From: Romboutsia weinsteinii
Lineage (GTDB): Bacteria; Bacillota; Clostridia; Peptostreptococcales; Peptostreptococcaceae
Assembly: GCF_002250835.2 (NCBI RefSeq)
Contig: NZ_NOJY02000002.1
Span: forward strand, 155,457-219,456
Reading direction: 5' to 3'
DNA length: 64,000 bases
In this document: in pieces, positions 27,166-35,121 of the stretch
Layout: each line of letters opens with the position of its first letter
Numbering within the stretch: position 1 is the stretch's first letter
Translations under genes and position numbers: made by a program
Notes under the pieces: generated by a model
Databases searched by the model: none
Told to the model about the DNA's origin: nothing
What the model saw: only the letters and a program-made list of their open reading frames with translations

Positions 27166-28503
27166 ATGGATACAAATTTGTCTATCAATGAAGATTTAAG
27201 TTTAGGCAAAAAATTCTTTAAGTTTTTAGCACCATCTGTAGTTGCAATGTGGGTATTTTCCCTTTATACAATGGTGGACGGAATATTTGTTAGTAAAGGT
27301 GCAGGCGAGTTAGCCTTAGCTTCTGTAAATATTTCAATGCCATTTATTAATTTTATCTTTGCAATTTCTATACTATTTTCAACAGGTGCTTCAACTATAA
27401 TAGCAATTTACTTAGGAAAAAAAGATATAAAATCTGCAAACGAAACTTTTTCCTTAAATATGGCAACAATAATAATTCTATCAATTTTAATAGCAATATT
27501 TACTCTTTTAAACATTGATAAGTTAGCTACATTTTTAGGTGCAACAGATTCTACAATGTCGATGGTTAAAGAGTATTTAGGTATAATAATTATTTTCAAT
27601 GGATTTTTCATTGTTTCTTATTCATTAGAGGTCATAGTAAAAACTGACGGATTCCCAGTCCTTGCAACTGTAGGGGTACTTATTTCCGCAATTAGTAACG
27701 TTATATTAGACTATTTTTTTGTAATTGAATTCGGATGGGGTGTAAAGGGAGCTGCAGTAGCAACTGGTATTTCACAAGTGTTTTCAACTATATTTTTCCT
27801 ATCACATTTCTTTAGAAGTAAGTCTACTCTTAAACTGTCAAAGTTTAAGTTTAACTTCAACACGATTAAGAGAATTCTATTTATAGGTTTCCCAGATTGT
27901 ACTACTGAATTAAGTGGCGGAATAATAATAATGCTATTTAATCAAAATCTACTTAGATTTATAGGAGAAGATGCTCTTATTTCTTATAGTGTTATCTGTT
28001 ATGTAAATACATTAGTGCTAATGACAATGATTGGTATTACACAAGGTATGCAGCCTCTAGCAAGTTATTACTACGGACGTGAGGAGCTTGATAATGTAAA
28101 GAAGCTATTTAAGATGGGTATAGTATCAGTTATTGTAGCATCAGTACTTATATTTGCTATTTGTATGTTCTTTACTCCAAATATTGTTTCACTATTTATA
28201 AGTCCTAATCAAGTAGAATTATTCAAAAAGTCCATGGACGTATTTAGAATATTCTCTGTATCTTTCTTATTTATGGGCTACAATGTATTAATCTCTGGAT
28301 TCTTTGCATCAATAGAAAAGCCAGTATACTCTACTATAATTTCTCTAGCAAGAGGTCTTGTTATAATGGTAGTATCATTAGTAGCTACTATATTAATATT
28401 TGGAGGAAATGGAATTTGGATGTCTAGCACAATATCCGAGTTTATATGTATTTTTATTTCAATAATAATATTAAAGAAAAATTTATCATTATTTACAAAT
28501 TAA
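27166..28503 (+). CDS. MATE family efflux transporter
   Basis: A 445-residue protein with about twelve membrane segments. MATE/NorM-family features include an N-terminal GKKFFKFLAPSVVAMWVFSL, MVDGIFVSKGAG, a second-half GITQGMQPLASYYYGR, and GYNVLISGFFASIEKP. MATE proteins export drugs or toxic cations using Na+ or H+. The ATG at 27166 follows aaaggagtg. Its promoter and the divergent MerR gene suggest induction by a pump substrate. Confidence 0.9.
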   Translation: MDTNLSINEDLSLGKKFFKFLAPSVVAMWVFSLYTMVDGIFVSKGAGELALASVNISMPFINFIFAISILFSTGASTIIAIYLGKKDIKSANETFSLNMATIIILSILIAIFTLLNIDKLATFLGATDSTMSMVKEYLGIIIIFNGFFIVSYSLEVIVKTDGFPVLATVGVLISAISNVILDYFFVIEFGWGVKGAAVATGISQVFSTIFFLSHFFRSKSTLKLSKFKFNFNTIKRILFIGFPDCTTELSGGIIIMLFNQNLLRFIGEDALISYSVICYVNTLVLMTMIGITQGMQPLASYYYGREELDNVKKLFKMGIVSVIVASVLIFAICMFFTPNIVSLFISPNQVELFKKSMDVFRIFSVSFLFMGYNVLISGFFASIEKPVYSTIISLARGLVIMVVSLVATILIFGGNGIWMSSTISEFICIFISIIILKKNLSLFTN

Positions 28504-28585
28504 TATAAAACTGTAAATCTCTTTTATTTATATTTTTCACTTAGATGTGCAATATATTAATAGTTCAATATTTAGGAGGTTCAAC

Positions 28586-28732
28586 ATGGAAAACAACAGC
28601 TGTCAATCAAAATTTGAAATAGCCAGTATTGGAAAAAAAGAAGAAGATGCTATCAAGAAAGCTGAAAATCTTATAAAAGAAGAAACTGGAAAAGATTTCG
28701 TAATGATAGCTTGGGAAAAAAGATTACATTAA
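28586..28732 (+). CDS. Small 48-residue protein, unknown
   Basis: It starts at ATG 28586 with an aggagg site at six bases and ends 48 codons later. The sequence is charged and soluble, with a helical KKEEDAIKKAENLIKEETG core and a short beta-like tail ending in VMIAWEKRLH. The gene is followed by a strong terminator. The clean ribosome binding site, compact size and good terminator support a real gene, but I do not recognise a function. Confidence 0.75.
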   Translation: MENNSCQSKFEIASIGKKEEDAIKKAENLIKEETGKDFVMIAWEKRLH

Positions 28733-28743
28733 TTCTATTAAAT

Positions 28744-28781
28744 AAAAAGGTCTTAAAATATTTATATTTTAAGACCTTTTT
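28744..28781. terminator. Bidirectional terminator after the 48-residue gene
   Basis: A 17-bp perfect stem, AAAAAGGTCTTAAAATA with TATTTTAAGACCTTTTT, between convergent genes. Confidence 0.87.
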
Positions 28782-28799
28782 ATTTAACATATGTACTTT

Positions 28800-29450
28800 T
28801 TATAATATTTCTAAGTGACCATATCCATGATCTAATACTATTTTCTTAACATCAAATTCTATAGGACTTTTAAATAAAGGACCATCAACAACAAATGTAT
28901 GATATTCTCCATTTTCTCCACAAGGGTCAGATCCAGTCTTTTTTATATCCTCTACAACATCTTTAGTAAGCTTTTTTCCTAAAAATTCTTCACCCATAAA
29001 ACTTAAATTTACTTTTTTTATTATGGTTGTAAATCCGCTATCTATAAATTCATGTACTAAGCTTTCTCTATCTTCTTGCCATAGTGGGAATTCATAATCT
29101 AAGTCAGCATTTGTGCATCTATCTATACCCCACTTTTTGTGATCTTCTATATCTATATCGCCATATGCACAAATACTAGCACCCATAGATTTAGCTTCCT
29201 TTAATACTTCCTCAAATCTTTTCTCATATTCACAAACATCGCACTCTACTTTAAGTAATGGTATATTTAAACTTTTACTGACTCTTTGAAGCATATCATC
29301 ACTTAAACCGTGAGTCCAAGATTCATCTTCGTTCTTCTTTATTGTTGTAAGTATTGCAACTGGATTATACCCTCTATTAATCATTCTATATAATGCAAGT
29401 GTGCTATCCTTACCTCCACTAAATGACATTACAAAATTTTTGTTATTCAT
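28800..29450 (-). CDS. PP-loop ATP-utilising enzyme, diphthine-ammonia ligase (Dph6) family
   Basis: A 216-residue protein. It has an N-terminal PP-loop SFSGGKDST at residues 9-17, and the Dph6/MJ0570-family C-terminal signature GSDPCGENGEYHTFV. Eukaryotic Dph6 amidates diphthine on elongation factor 2, which bacteria lack, so the bacterial enzyme must act on something else; the archaeal name is inherited only by similarity. The ATG at 29450 has a ggagg site; the upstream ATG at 29462 does not. It is followed by a terminator and preceded by a DMT-type transporter gene. Confidence 0.85.
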   Translation of the reverse strand: MNNKNFVMSFSGGKDSTLALYRMINRGYNPVAILTTIKKNEDESWTHGLSDDMLQRVSKSLNIPLLKVECDVCEYEKRFEEVLKEAKSMGASICAYGDIDIEDHKKWGIDRCTNADLDYEFPLWQEDRESLVHEFIDSGFTTIIKKVNLSFMGEEFLGKKLTKDVVEDIKKTGSDPCGENGEYHTFVVDGPLFKSPIEFDVKKIVLDHGYGHLEIL

Positions 29451-29480
29451 ATATGCCTCCATAATTTTATTCTTTAGTAT

Positions 29481-29915
29481 TTAGTTTACTATAAAAAAAG
29501 TTCCTATAACTAATAAAATTGCACCTATAAATTTATATAAATGTATGGTTTCTTGTCCAATAATCACGCTATCAATAAAGAACCCTACTAATATCTGAGA
29601 GATAACTATTAAAGTCAATGTATTAGACACTCCAAGATTAGGAATTGCCTTCACTGTAAAGTAGATAATACATCCTCCAAATATTCCACCTATCAATAAC
29701 TTCGGATTTATAGGGCCAACATTTATAAGTTCCTTAAAATCTCCAGAAACTAATATACTTATTAAAAAAAATATAGCTCCAACTACTAAACTTATAAATG
29801 TAGCAATTAATGCTGTTGTATTTCTCTCAAGTTCTCCATTTATAAAAGCTTCTAGTGCAGTCGATATGCCAGCTAGCATTGCAAACATTATAGCTCCTAT
29901 TTGAGACACCTTCAT
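29481..29915 (-). CDS. DMT superfamily DUF606 (YdcZ-like) membrane protein
   Basis: About 145 residues with four or five membrane segments, and the DUF606/YdcZ layout with GAIMFAMLAGISTALEAFINGEL at the start and FIGAILLVIGTFFI at the end. Such proteins work as half-size transporters. The start is uncertain: ATG at 29915 lies very close to gagggggg, while GTG at 29909 has ideal spacing; an ATG at 29933 lacks a site. The gene lies 30 bases upstream of the PP-loop enzyme gene and they may be co-transcribed. Confidence 0.82.
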   Translation of the reverse strand: MKVSQIGAIMFAMLAGISTALEAFINGELERNTTALIATFISLVVGAIFFLISILVSGDFKELINVGPINPKLLIGGIFGGCIIYFTVKAIPNLGVSNTLTLIVISQILVGFFIDSVIIGQETIHLYKFIGAILLVIGTFFIVN

Positions 29916-30062
29916 CCCCCCTCTATTACTCATTAATAAAGGGTATGATACAACATGTACATTAATTACTTAAATATTTTTTAATTTAATTAGTAAAATT
30001 TATACAATAGGGCAAAATTAAAGTAAATAGTTTATATATTTATATTATAAAGGAGATATTTT

Positions 30063-30248
30063 ATGAAAAAAACCATAACTTTATTATTAATGCTATCATT
30101 TTTATTTGTAGGCGATGTAATAAATTTTGTAAATGCTTCGAGTAATACCTCTGAAGTATCAAGTTTTTCCGATAATAAGTCTAGAGCAATACAAAAATCT
30201 AACCAGAGAATAGAGCGTAAAGGTTCATCTAATGGATCACTTAAATAA
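30063..30248 (+). CDS. Small exported peptide of 61 residues
   Basis: It starts at ATG 30063 with an aaaggaga site. Residues 1-25 look like a signal peptide (MKKTITLLLMLSFLFVGDV, then VNA). The mature part is short, polar and basic (SNTSEVSSFSDNKS..., ending KGSSNGSLK). The stop codon is followed by an AAT triplet run giving several in-frame stops. It could be a secreted peptide, a signalling peptide or a small toxin. No export or immunity genes are adjacent. Confidence 0.68.
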   Translation: MKKTITLLLMLSFLFVGDVINFVNASSNTSEVSSFSDNKSRAIQKSNQRIERKGSSNGSLK

Positions 30249-30265
30249 TAATAATAATAATAATA
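30244..30265 (+). repeat. AAT/TAA trinucleotide run
   Basis: About seven AAT units follow the small exported peptide gene, starting at its stop codon. Confidence 0.8.
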
Positions 30266-30268
30266 TCT

Positions 30269-30400
30269 AAGGTCATATAATAGATTTAATGTAATTATAG
30301 CTTTTGTAAGTTGTATTTATATTAAAAATAATTTATAATGACCTTTTTCTTTTTGTTAATCTATTTAATACTCCTTATTTTTTTGCTATAATTACATTAA
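30269..30400. repeat. Interleaved inverted repeats
   Basis: Three pairs occur in the order A-B-C-A'-B'-C'. A/A' are AAGGTCAT and ATGACCTT; B/B' are AATAGATT and AATCTATT; C/C' are TTAATGTAATTATAGC (30286-30301) and GCTATAATTACATTAA (30385-30400). A' is followed by TTTTTCTTTTTG and can act as a terminator of the peptide gene. C and C' both contain a TATAAT, in opposite directions. Confidence 0.7.
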
Positions 30401-30432
30401 TTTAATACATATTTTTAATTTGAGGTGAGATA

Positions 30433-30978
30433 ATGTTTCAATATTTTAATTTTAACTTTAACGAATTAAACAAAAAAGAAAATTCAACTAGATTTATTTT
30501 TATAGGGTCTTTACTACTTATTTTAGGTATCTTTTCACTATTGTATAAGAACCTTGGTATTAAGATAGTATCTTGGAGTTTAGGCGTAGCTTTATTATGT
30601 TTAGCTTATCTAAATCTAAAAAATATTAATGAACTTAAAAGATACGCTCCTAAGGAAGAAATAGCACCTATAAAACGTAACCAAACTATACTATTGATAG
30701 TAATAGCATTACTATTTTTATTTCCTAAAGGAATTCAAAGCTTTATGTCCTCTATTTTAGGGATTTACTTAGTAGTTTCTCAAATACTTAGAATTATTAA
30801 AAGCAAAGACAATCCATACTATAAGTTAGGATTATGGAATGTGATTGAGTTTATATTTGGATTAATATTAATCGGATCTCCTTTATTCTTATCTAAATTT
30901 ATATCTTCAATTATTTCTTTCTTAATAATAGCTATGGGACTTTATCTATTCTCTCTTGGAAATAGACTTAGAGGTTAA
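30433..30978 (+). CDS. DUF308/HdeD-like membrane protein
   Basis: A 181-residue protein with about six membrane segments arranged as two repeats of three, each starting near a GSLLLILGIFSLLY or ALLFLFPKG motif. This layout resembles DUF308/HdeD-type proteins of unknown function. The ATG at 30433 follows gaggtgag. It is monocistronic and ends at a hairpin terminator. A TATAAT in repeat C' at about 30387-30392 may be its -10 box. Confidence 0.7.
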   Translation: MFQYFNFNFNELNKKENSTRFIFIGSLLLILGIFSLLYKNLGIKIVSWSLGVALLCLAYLNLKNINELKRYAPKEEIAPIKRNQTILLIVIALLFLFPKGIQSFMSSILGIYLVVSQILRIIKSKDNPYYKLGLWNVIEFIFGLILIGSPLFLSKFISSIISFLIIAMGLYLFSLGNRLRG

Positions 30979-31030
30979 TTATTCTTCAGTATGTAATTTA
31001 ATCTTATAATATGTTTATATTTATCAAGTA

Positions 31031-31060
31031 AAAAGCCTATAGGTTTAACCATAGGCTTTT
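31031..31060. terminator. Terminator between convergent genes
   Basis: Arms AAAAGCCTAT/ATAGGCTTTT, with an inner GGTT/AACC pairing, between the DUF308-like gene and the VanW gene. Confidence 0.8.
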
Positions 31061-31107
31061 ATTTACAATCAAAGGTAAATTTGTTAAATATATATCATTT
31101 AATAGAT

Positions 31108-32742
31108 TTATCTATATACACTTGTATCTATATGCTTTTCAAATACTTTTTTTCCATCTTTGTCATAGCCATAAAGATAAGTATTTGCGCTATTTCCGCT
31201 AGCATATCCTTTTGCCTCATAACTTATTCCTTTTTTTGCATCCTTATTTGACCAAATTTCAATAGTTAGTTTTCCACCGGATGTATTAGTATTTAATACC
31301 AATGGATAATCGTAAGTATTTTTAAATTTATAATCTATAAGTCCACTTGCTAATGTAGCATCTAATCCTCTTGGTACATAACTTACTGCCTTTGAGTGGT
31401 TTCTTCTTTCTGTTGGAAGTATTCCTGCTATCAAAGTTGTATTGTATAAAGTTGAAGACACCTGACACACTCCTCCTCCAACTCCATTTTGAAGTTCTCC
31501 ATTAACTATTACAGGTGCATAAGTATATCCATTATTTAATTCTACTGGTCCTACTGACTTCTCATATGAGAATTCTTCGCCTGGCATAAGAATCATATCA
31601 TCTAGCTTCTTAGCTGCATTTTCTACATTACTACCTCTTCCGCCACCTGATCCATATGTAGTTGAGTAAGTTGACATCTTAGTATCTACTGATTTTAAGT
31701 CATTTATATTCATTGTTGGTTTATCATCTTCATAAACGGCTGCTATTGATACATTATCATCTAAAGTTTCTACTTTATTTGTAAATCCTTTAATTTTTTT
31801 TATTAAATCATTTTCATTTAATTTCTTTCCATCCTTGCCTACTTCTAACTTTATATCATCTCCGTTAATTATAACTTTCGGATTTTCATGTAACTTATTA
31901 GTTTCTTTTGATATATCATCCATCAATTTATTTATTTTTTCTTTATCTACAGATATATCAAACCCATATTTAACTTCATTGCTATTTAATATTATCATAA
32001 ATTTTTCAAATATATTTTTTTCTTTTCCATAGTTCATTATTTTTTGCTCTAAGCCATTAATATTATAATCTTCAACTAAATCTGATATTTTTATATCGTA
32101 TTTTTTAGAGCTAGCTTTTATATACATAGTATTTTTTTCTATTTTAGATGATATTGATTTTATCTCTTTATTTAACTCTTCTTTATCCATTTTTGATAAG
32201 TCAACTCCACAAAGACTAGCTCCTGGATATACTTTGTTCTTATATGCTGATGTTGTTACTGCAACTACCAAAACAAATATAGCAAGCATGCCTCCAATAA
32301 TTAAAGCAATTTTCTTAATATTTTTAGTACTTTTTATTTTATTATTATCCTCAACATTATAATCTACTAGATGTACTGTATCATCTTCAAGTTCAGTATG
32401 TTGCTGTTCATCTAATGGTTCATTCTCTTTTATATTATTCATTTCTATTGTTTCTTTATCAACATCTATTTGCGCTATTTGTTCTTCGTTAGCATTCTTT
32501 GACTTGTTATCGTCTACTATTTTTTTATTACATTGTGATGAAGATATATCACCTAAAATACTTTCATCTACCGACTTATCATCACTTGCATCAGAGGTAT
32601 CGTTACATTCTTTAGCTTGTACCTCTTCATCCCTATCTTTACTTATATCTTTATTATTTACATCACCGCCACTACTATACACGTCTATCTCCTCATTACT
32701 GTCATTATTAGTTCCAGTAGCCCCATCTTTTTCTTTATCCAT
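31108..32742 (-). CDS. VanW family protein with long acidic cytoplasmic N-terminus
   Basis: A 544-residue protein. Residues 1-140 are highly acidic and low-complexity (Asp, Asn, Glu, Lys, Ser) and should be cytoplasmic. Residues 143-164 form a membrane span. An external PG_binding_4-like region spans about 170-340, and VanW about 350-495 (LMPGEEFSYE, GGGVCQVSSTLYN, RNHSKAV). A short beta-rich tail follows, with no G5 domain. The start ATG follows aaggggg. The long charged inner segment is unusual and might bind a cytoplasmic partner or be phosphorylated (inference). Function of the family is unsettled. Confidence 0.85.
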   Translation of the reverse strand: MDKEKDGATGTNNDSNEEIDVYSSGGDVNNKDISKDRDEEVQAKECNDTSDASDDKSVDESILGDISSSQCNKKIVDDNKSKNANEEQIAQIDVDKETIEMNNIKENEPLDEQQHTELEDDTVHLVDYNVEDNNKIKSTKNIKKIALIIGGMLAIFVLVVAVTTSAYKNKVYPGASLCGVDLSKMDKEELNKEIKSISSKIEKNTMYIKASSKKYDIKISDLVEDYNINGLEQKIMNYGKEKNIFEKFMIILNSNEVKYGFDISVDKEKINKLMDDISKETNKLHENPKVIINGDDIKLEVGKDGKKLNENDLIKKIKGFTNKVETLDDNVSIAAVYEDDKPTMNINDLKSVDTKMSTYSTTYGSGGGRGSNVENAAKKLDDMILMPGEEFSYEKSVGPVELNNGYTYAPVIVNGELQNGVGGGVCQVSSTLYNTTLIAGILPTERRNHSKAVSYVPRGLDATLASGLIDYKFKNTYDYPLVLNTNTSGGKLTIEIWSNKDAKKGISYEAKGYASGNSANTYLYGYDKDGKKVFEKHIDTSVYR

Positions 32743-32897
32743 AAATAGTATCCCCCTTCAAAAATTCATGTTAATAAATTCTATTAAACTTATGGATATA
32801 TATTCTAAAATGTAACCTTTGTAACTTATTTGTATATCTAAATTATTTATGTTAATATATCTTTGTATATAATAACTATTAGAAATAGGTGATGATA

Positions 32898-33836
32898 TTG
32901 ACAAAATTTAAATATGCCTTTGATAATAAAAGGTATCATACATGGAACTACTATCTTAGAAATGCATTTGGAGAAAAAGTTTTTAAGGTATCTATAAATG
33001 CAGGGTTCACTTGTCCAAATATTGATGGAAAAGTAGCTTATGGAGGATGTACTTATTGTAGTAAGGAAGGTTCTGGAGATTTTGCTGGTAACCCTAAGGA
33101 TGACCTTATAAACCAATTTACCGAAATAAAGGCCATGATGCATAAAAAATGGCCGCAAGCAAAATATTTAGGTTATTTCCAAGCATACACAAATACTTAT
33201 GCCCCTCTTGAGGTACTGAAAGAAAAATATGAGACAGTGCTAGAACTTGAAGATGTTATAGGTCTTTCTATATCCACAAGACCCGATTGTCTTCCTGATG
33301 ATGTGGTAGATTATCTTGCTGAACTTAATGAAAGAACAAACTTATGGGTTGAACTTGGTCTTCAAACTATTCACGACTCTACTTCAAAACTTATAAATAG
33401 AGGACATGATTATCAAACATTTCTTGATGGATTAAAGAAGCTTCAAGATAGAAATATTAAAGTTATAGTACACATTATAAATGGCCTTCCTGGTGAAGAT
33501 TATAATATGATGATGGAAACTGCAAAAGCTGTATCCAATCTTGGAGTTGATGGAATAAAAATACATCTACTACATGTAATAAAGGATACTCCTATGGAAA
33601 GAATGCTTCAAAAGGGTATGTTAAAACTAATGACTCAAGATGAGTACGTAAATCTAGTGTGTGATCAACTTGAGATATTGCCAGAAACTATGATAGTTCA
33701 TAGACTTACTGGAGATGGAAAAAGAGATGAACTTGTAGGTCCTATATGGAGCTTAAAGAAATGGGAAGTATTAAATCAAATAGATGATACATTAAAATCT
33801 CGTAATTCTTATCAGGGAGTTAAATTTAATAAATAG
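32898..33836 (+). CDS. TIGR01212 radical SAM protein (YtqA-like)
   Basis: A 312-residue protein with the radical SAM cysteines in CPNIDGKVAYGGCTYC and YtqA features FGEKVFKVSINAGFTCPN, SISTRPDCL, WVELGLQT and HLLHVIKDTPM. Bacillus YtqA (named MnmL) has been linked to formation of mnm5s2U in tRNA together with YtqB (MnmM); the YtqB partner is not visible here. The frame starts at GTG 32889, but a TTG at 32898, preceded by aggtg at six bases, gives the usual N-terminus TKFKYAFDNKRYHTWN. Confidence 0.88.
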   Translation: MTKFKYAFDNKRYHTWNYYLRNAFGEKVFKVSINAGFTCPNIDGKVAYGGCTYCSKEGSGDFAGNPKDDLINQFTEIKAMMHKKWPQAKYLGYFQAYTNTYAPLEVLKEKYETVLELEDVIGLSISTRPDCLPDDVVDYLAELNERTNLWVELGLQTIHDSTSKLINRGHDYQTFLDGLKKLQDRNIKVIVHIINGLPGEDYNMMMETAKAVSNLGVDGIKIHLLHVIKDTPMERMLQKGMLKLMTQDEYVNLVCDQLEILPETMIVHRLTGDGKRDELVGPIWSLKKWEVLNQIDDTLKSRNSYQGVKFNK

Positions 33837-33837
33837 T

Positions 33838-33887
33838 AAAAGTGTGATATTTAGATAGATGCATATCTATCTAAATATCACACTTTT
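33838..33887. terminator. 23-bp perfect hairpin after the radical SAM gene
   Basis: The arm AAAAGTGTGATATTTAGATA plus GAT (33838-33860) pairs perfectly with 33865-33887, with a four-base loop GCAT. T-run and A-run flanks support a bidirectional terminator between convergent genes. The stem is much longer than the other terminators here. Confidence 0.87.
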
Positions 33888-33942
33888 TATATAAAAATTA
33901 ACACTTAAGTATATTTAGTTTAAAGATAGTATCATACATTAC

Positions 33943-34869
33943 TTATACAATTTCTACTTTAGAATTTCTTTCTATATAGTTATGCTCATCATTATTTCCT
34001 CTTAATACAATAACTGTGGACGCTACCATTAGAAGTACTCCAAGTAGTTTTATTATAGAAAAATCTTCTCCGATTATTGTCCATCCGATAATTACAGATA
34101 CCACAAGTTCAACTGATGCAACAATACCTACTACTGATAACTCAACACCTTTAGATATTCCACCTGTATAAAATATATACGCAAGTGCAGATGGTAATAC
34201 TCCAAGCATAATCATAGCCCCTAAGAGCTTCATATCCCCTACATAAGCTAATATTTCAAGTGGTTTAGCTGATGGTATCATAACTATAGCACCGAATAAG
34301 AATCCATAAATTAATATTGTTATACTAGAGTTTTCTTTCAAGGCTGTTTTACTTATTATAGGCATAAGCGCATAAGTTATAGCAGACAGCACACCTATAG
34401 TTAATCCTAAGATACTAATTCCTGTTAGCTCTAGTTTTCCTCCCGTAACAGCTAACAACGCGCCTATAAAACATACTACTAATGAAACAATCTTATTTTT
34501 TGTTAACTCTTCTTTATAAATTAATCTAGAAAAAATCGCTAAAAATAAAGGTGATGTATATAGAAGTACAGCTGCCATAGACACACCTAACTTATTAATT
34601 GCGTTAAAGTAGAATAAATTAAAAGCTGCCTGGCATAAAATACCTATTATAATAGAATACATAATTCCTTTTTTACTTATACTTAGTAGCTCTCTATTTT
34701 TAATTCCACAATAAATTACTAACACTAAGCATCCTAAGAAAAGCCTAATAAATGCTACTTGTTCTGGCGCTACACCAGCTGACATGATAGTGTTTCCAAA
34801 CAGTCCTATCGTTGACCACGCTAATCCGGCAATAAAAATACTAACATATCCTTTTTTTATTTCGTTCAT
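33943..34869 (-). CDS. EamA-type DMT exporter with sigma-54 promoter
   Basis: A 308-residue protein with ten membrane segments in two EamA repeats (FIAGLAWSTIGLFGN at about 12-26 and ISILGLTIGVLSAITYA near 150). EamA proteins of this type export amino acids and other metabolites. The ATG at 34869 has an aagga site. A textbook sigma-54 promoter lies 38-55 bases upstream, and a sigma-54 activator gene is divergent. The gene is therefore probably induced when that activator senses its ligand through its PAS domain, perhaps an amino acid or product to be exported (inference). Confidence 0.9.
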   Translation of the reverse strand: MNEIKKGYVSIFIAGLAWSTIGLFGNTIMSAGVAPEQVAFIRLFLGCLVLVIYCGIKNRELLSISKKGIMYSIIIGILCQAAFNLFYFNAINKLGVSMAAVLLYTSPLFLAIFSRLIYKEELTKNKIVSLVVCFIGALLAVTGGKLELTGISILGLTIGVLSAITYALMPIISKTALKENSSITILIYGFLFGAIVMIPSAKPLEILAYVGDMKLLGAMIMLGVLPSALAYIFYTGGISKGVELSVVGIVASVELVVSVIIGWTIIGEDFSIIKLLGVLLMVASTVIVLRGNNDEHNYIERNSKVEIV

Positions 34870-34906
34870 AACACACTTCCTTATTAAATTATATTTAATT
34901 TTATAT

Positions 34907-34924
34907 AAGCAATTTCCATGCCAG
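34907..34924 (-). promoter_or_regulatory. Sigma-54 (-24/-12) promoter
   Basis: On the minus strand the sequence CTGGCATGGAAATTGCTT matches the sigma-54 consensus YTGGCACG-N4-TTGCW, with the invariant GG and GC separated by exactly ten bases. Transcription would start near 34897, giving a leader of about 28 bases before the exporter ATG at 34869. Confidence 0.85.
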
Positions 34925-34990
34925 CATTATTATTCTTATAATTATACTAGTTCCAACACTTTGATACTTTATATTTTTATTTTTATTCTT

Positions 34991-35045
34991 TTTAAGTTGA
35001 ATTTGACTCAAAACCATATTATACTCAAGTTACATTTGACTTAAA
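34991..35045. promoter_or_regulatory. Putative upstream activator sites for the sigma-54 promoter
   Basis: TTTGACTCAAA (35002-35012, a palindrome) and TTTGACTTAAA (35035-35045) are repeated 33 bp apart, about three helical turns. A related inverted half site TTTAAGTTGAA begins at 34991. They lie about 80-140 bp upstream of the sigma-54 promoter and just before the activator gene, the expected place for enhancer-binding sites. Confidence 0.6.
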
Positions 35046-35121
35046 TACAATATAAATCTTAATTACTGTTTGATATTAAGTTAATTATGACTTATATAAA
35101 TTGTTTACGGAGGACTAATTC

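Noticed and set aside
30244..30265. AAT triplet run considered as part of a CRISPR-like or coding repeat.
   Set aside because: Only seven three-base units, no spacers, and located after a stop codon; simple microsatellite.
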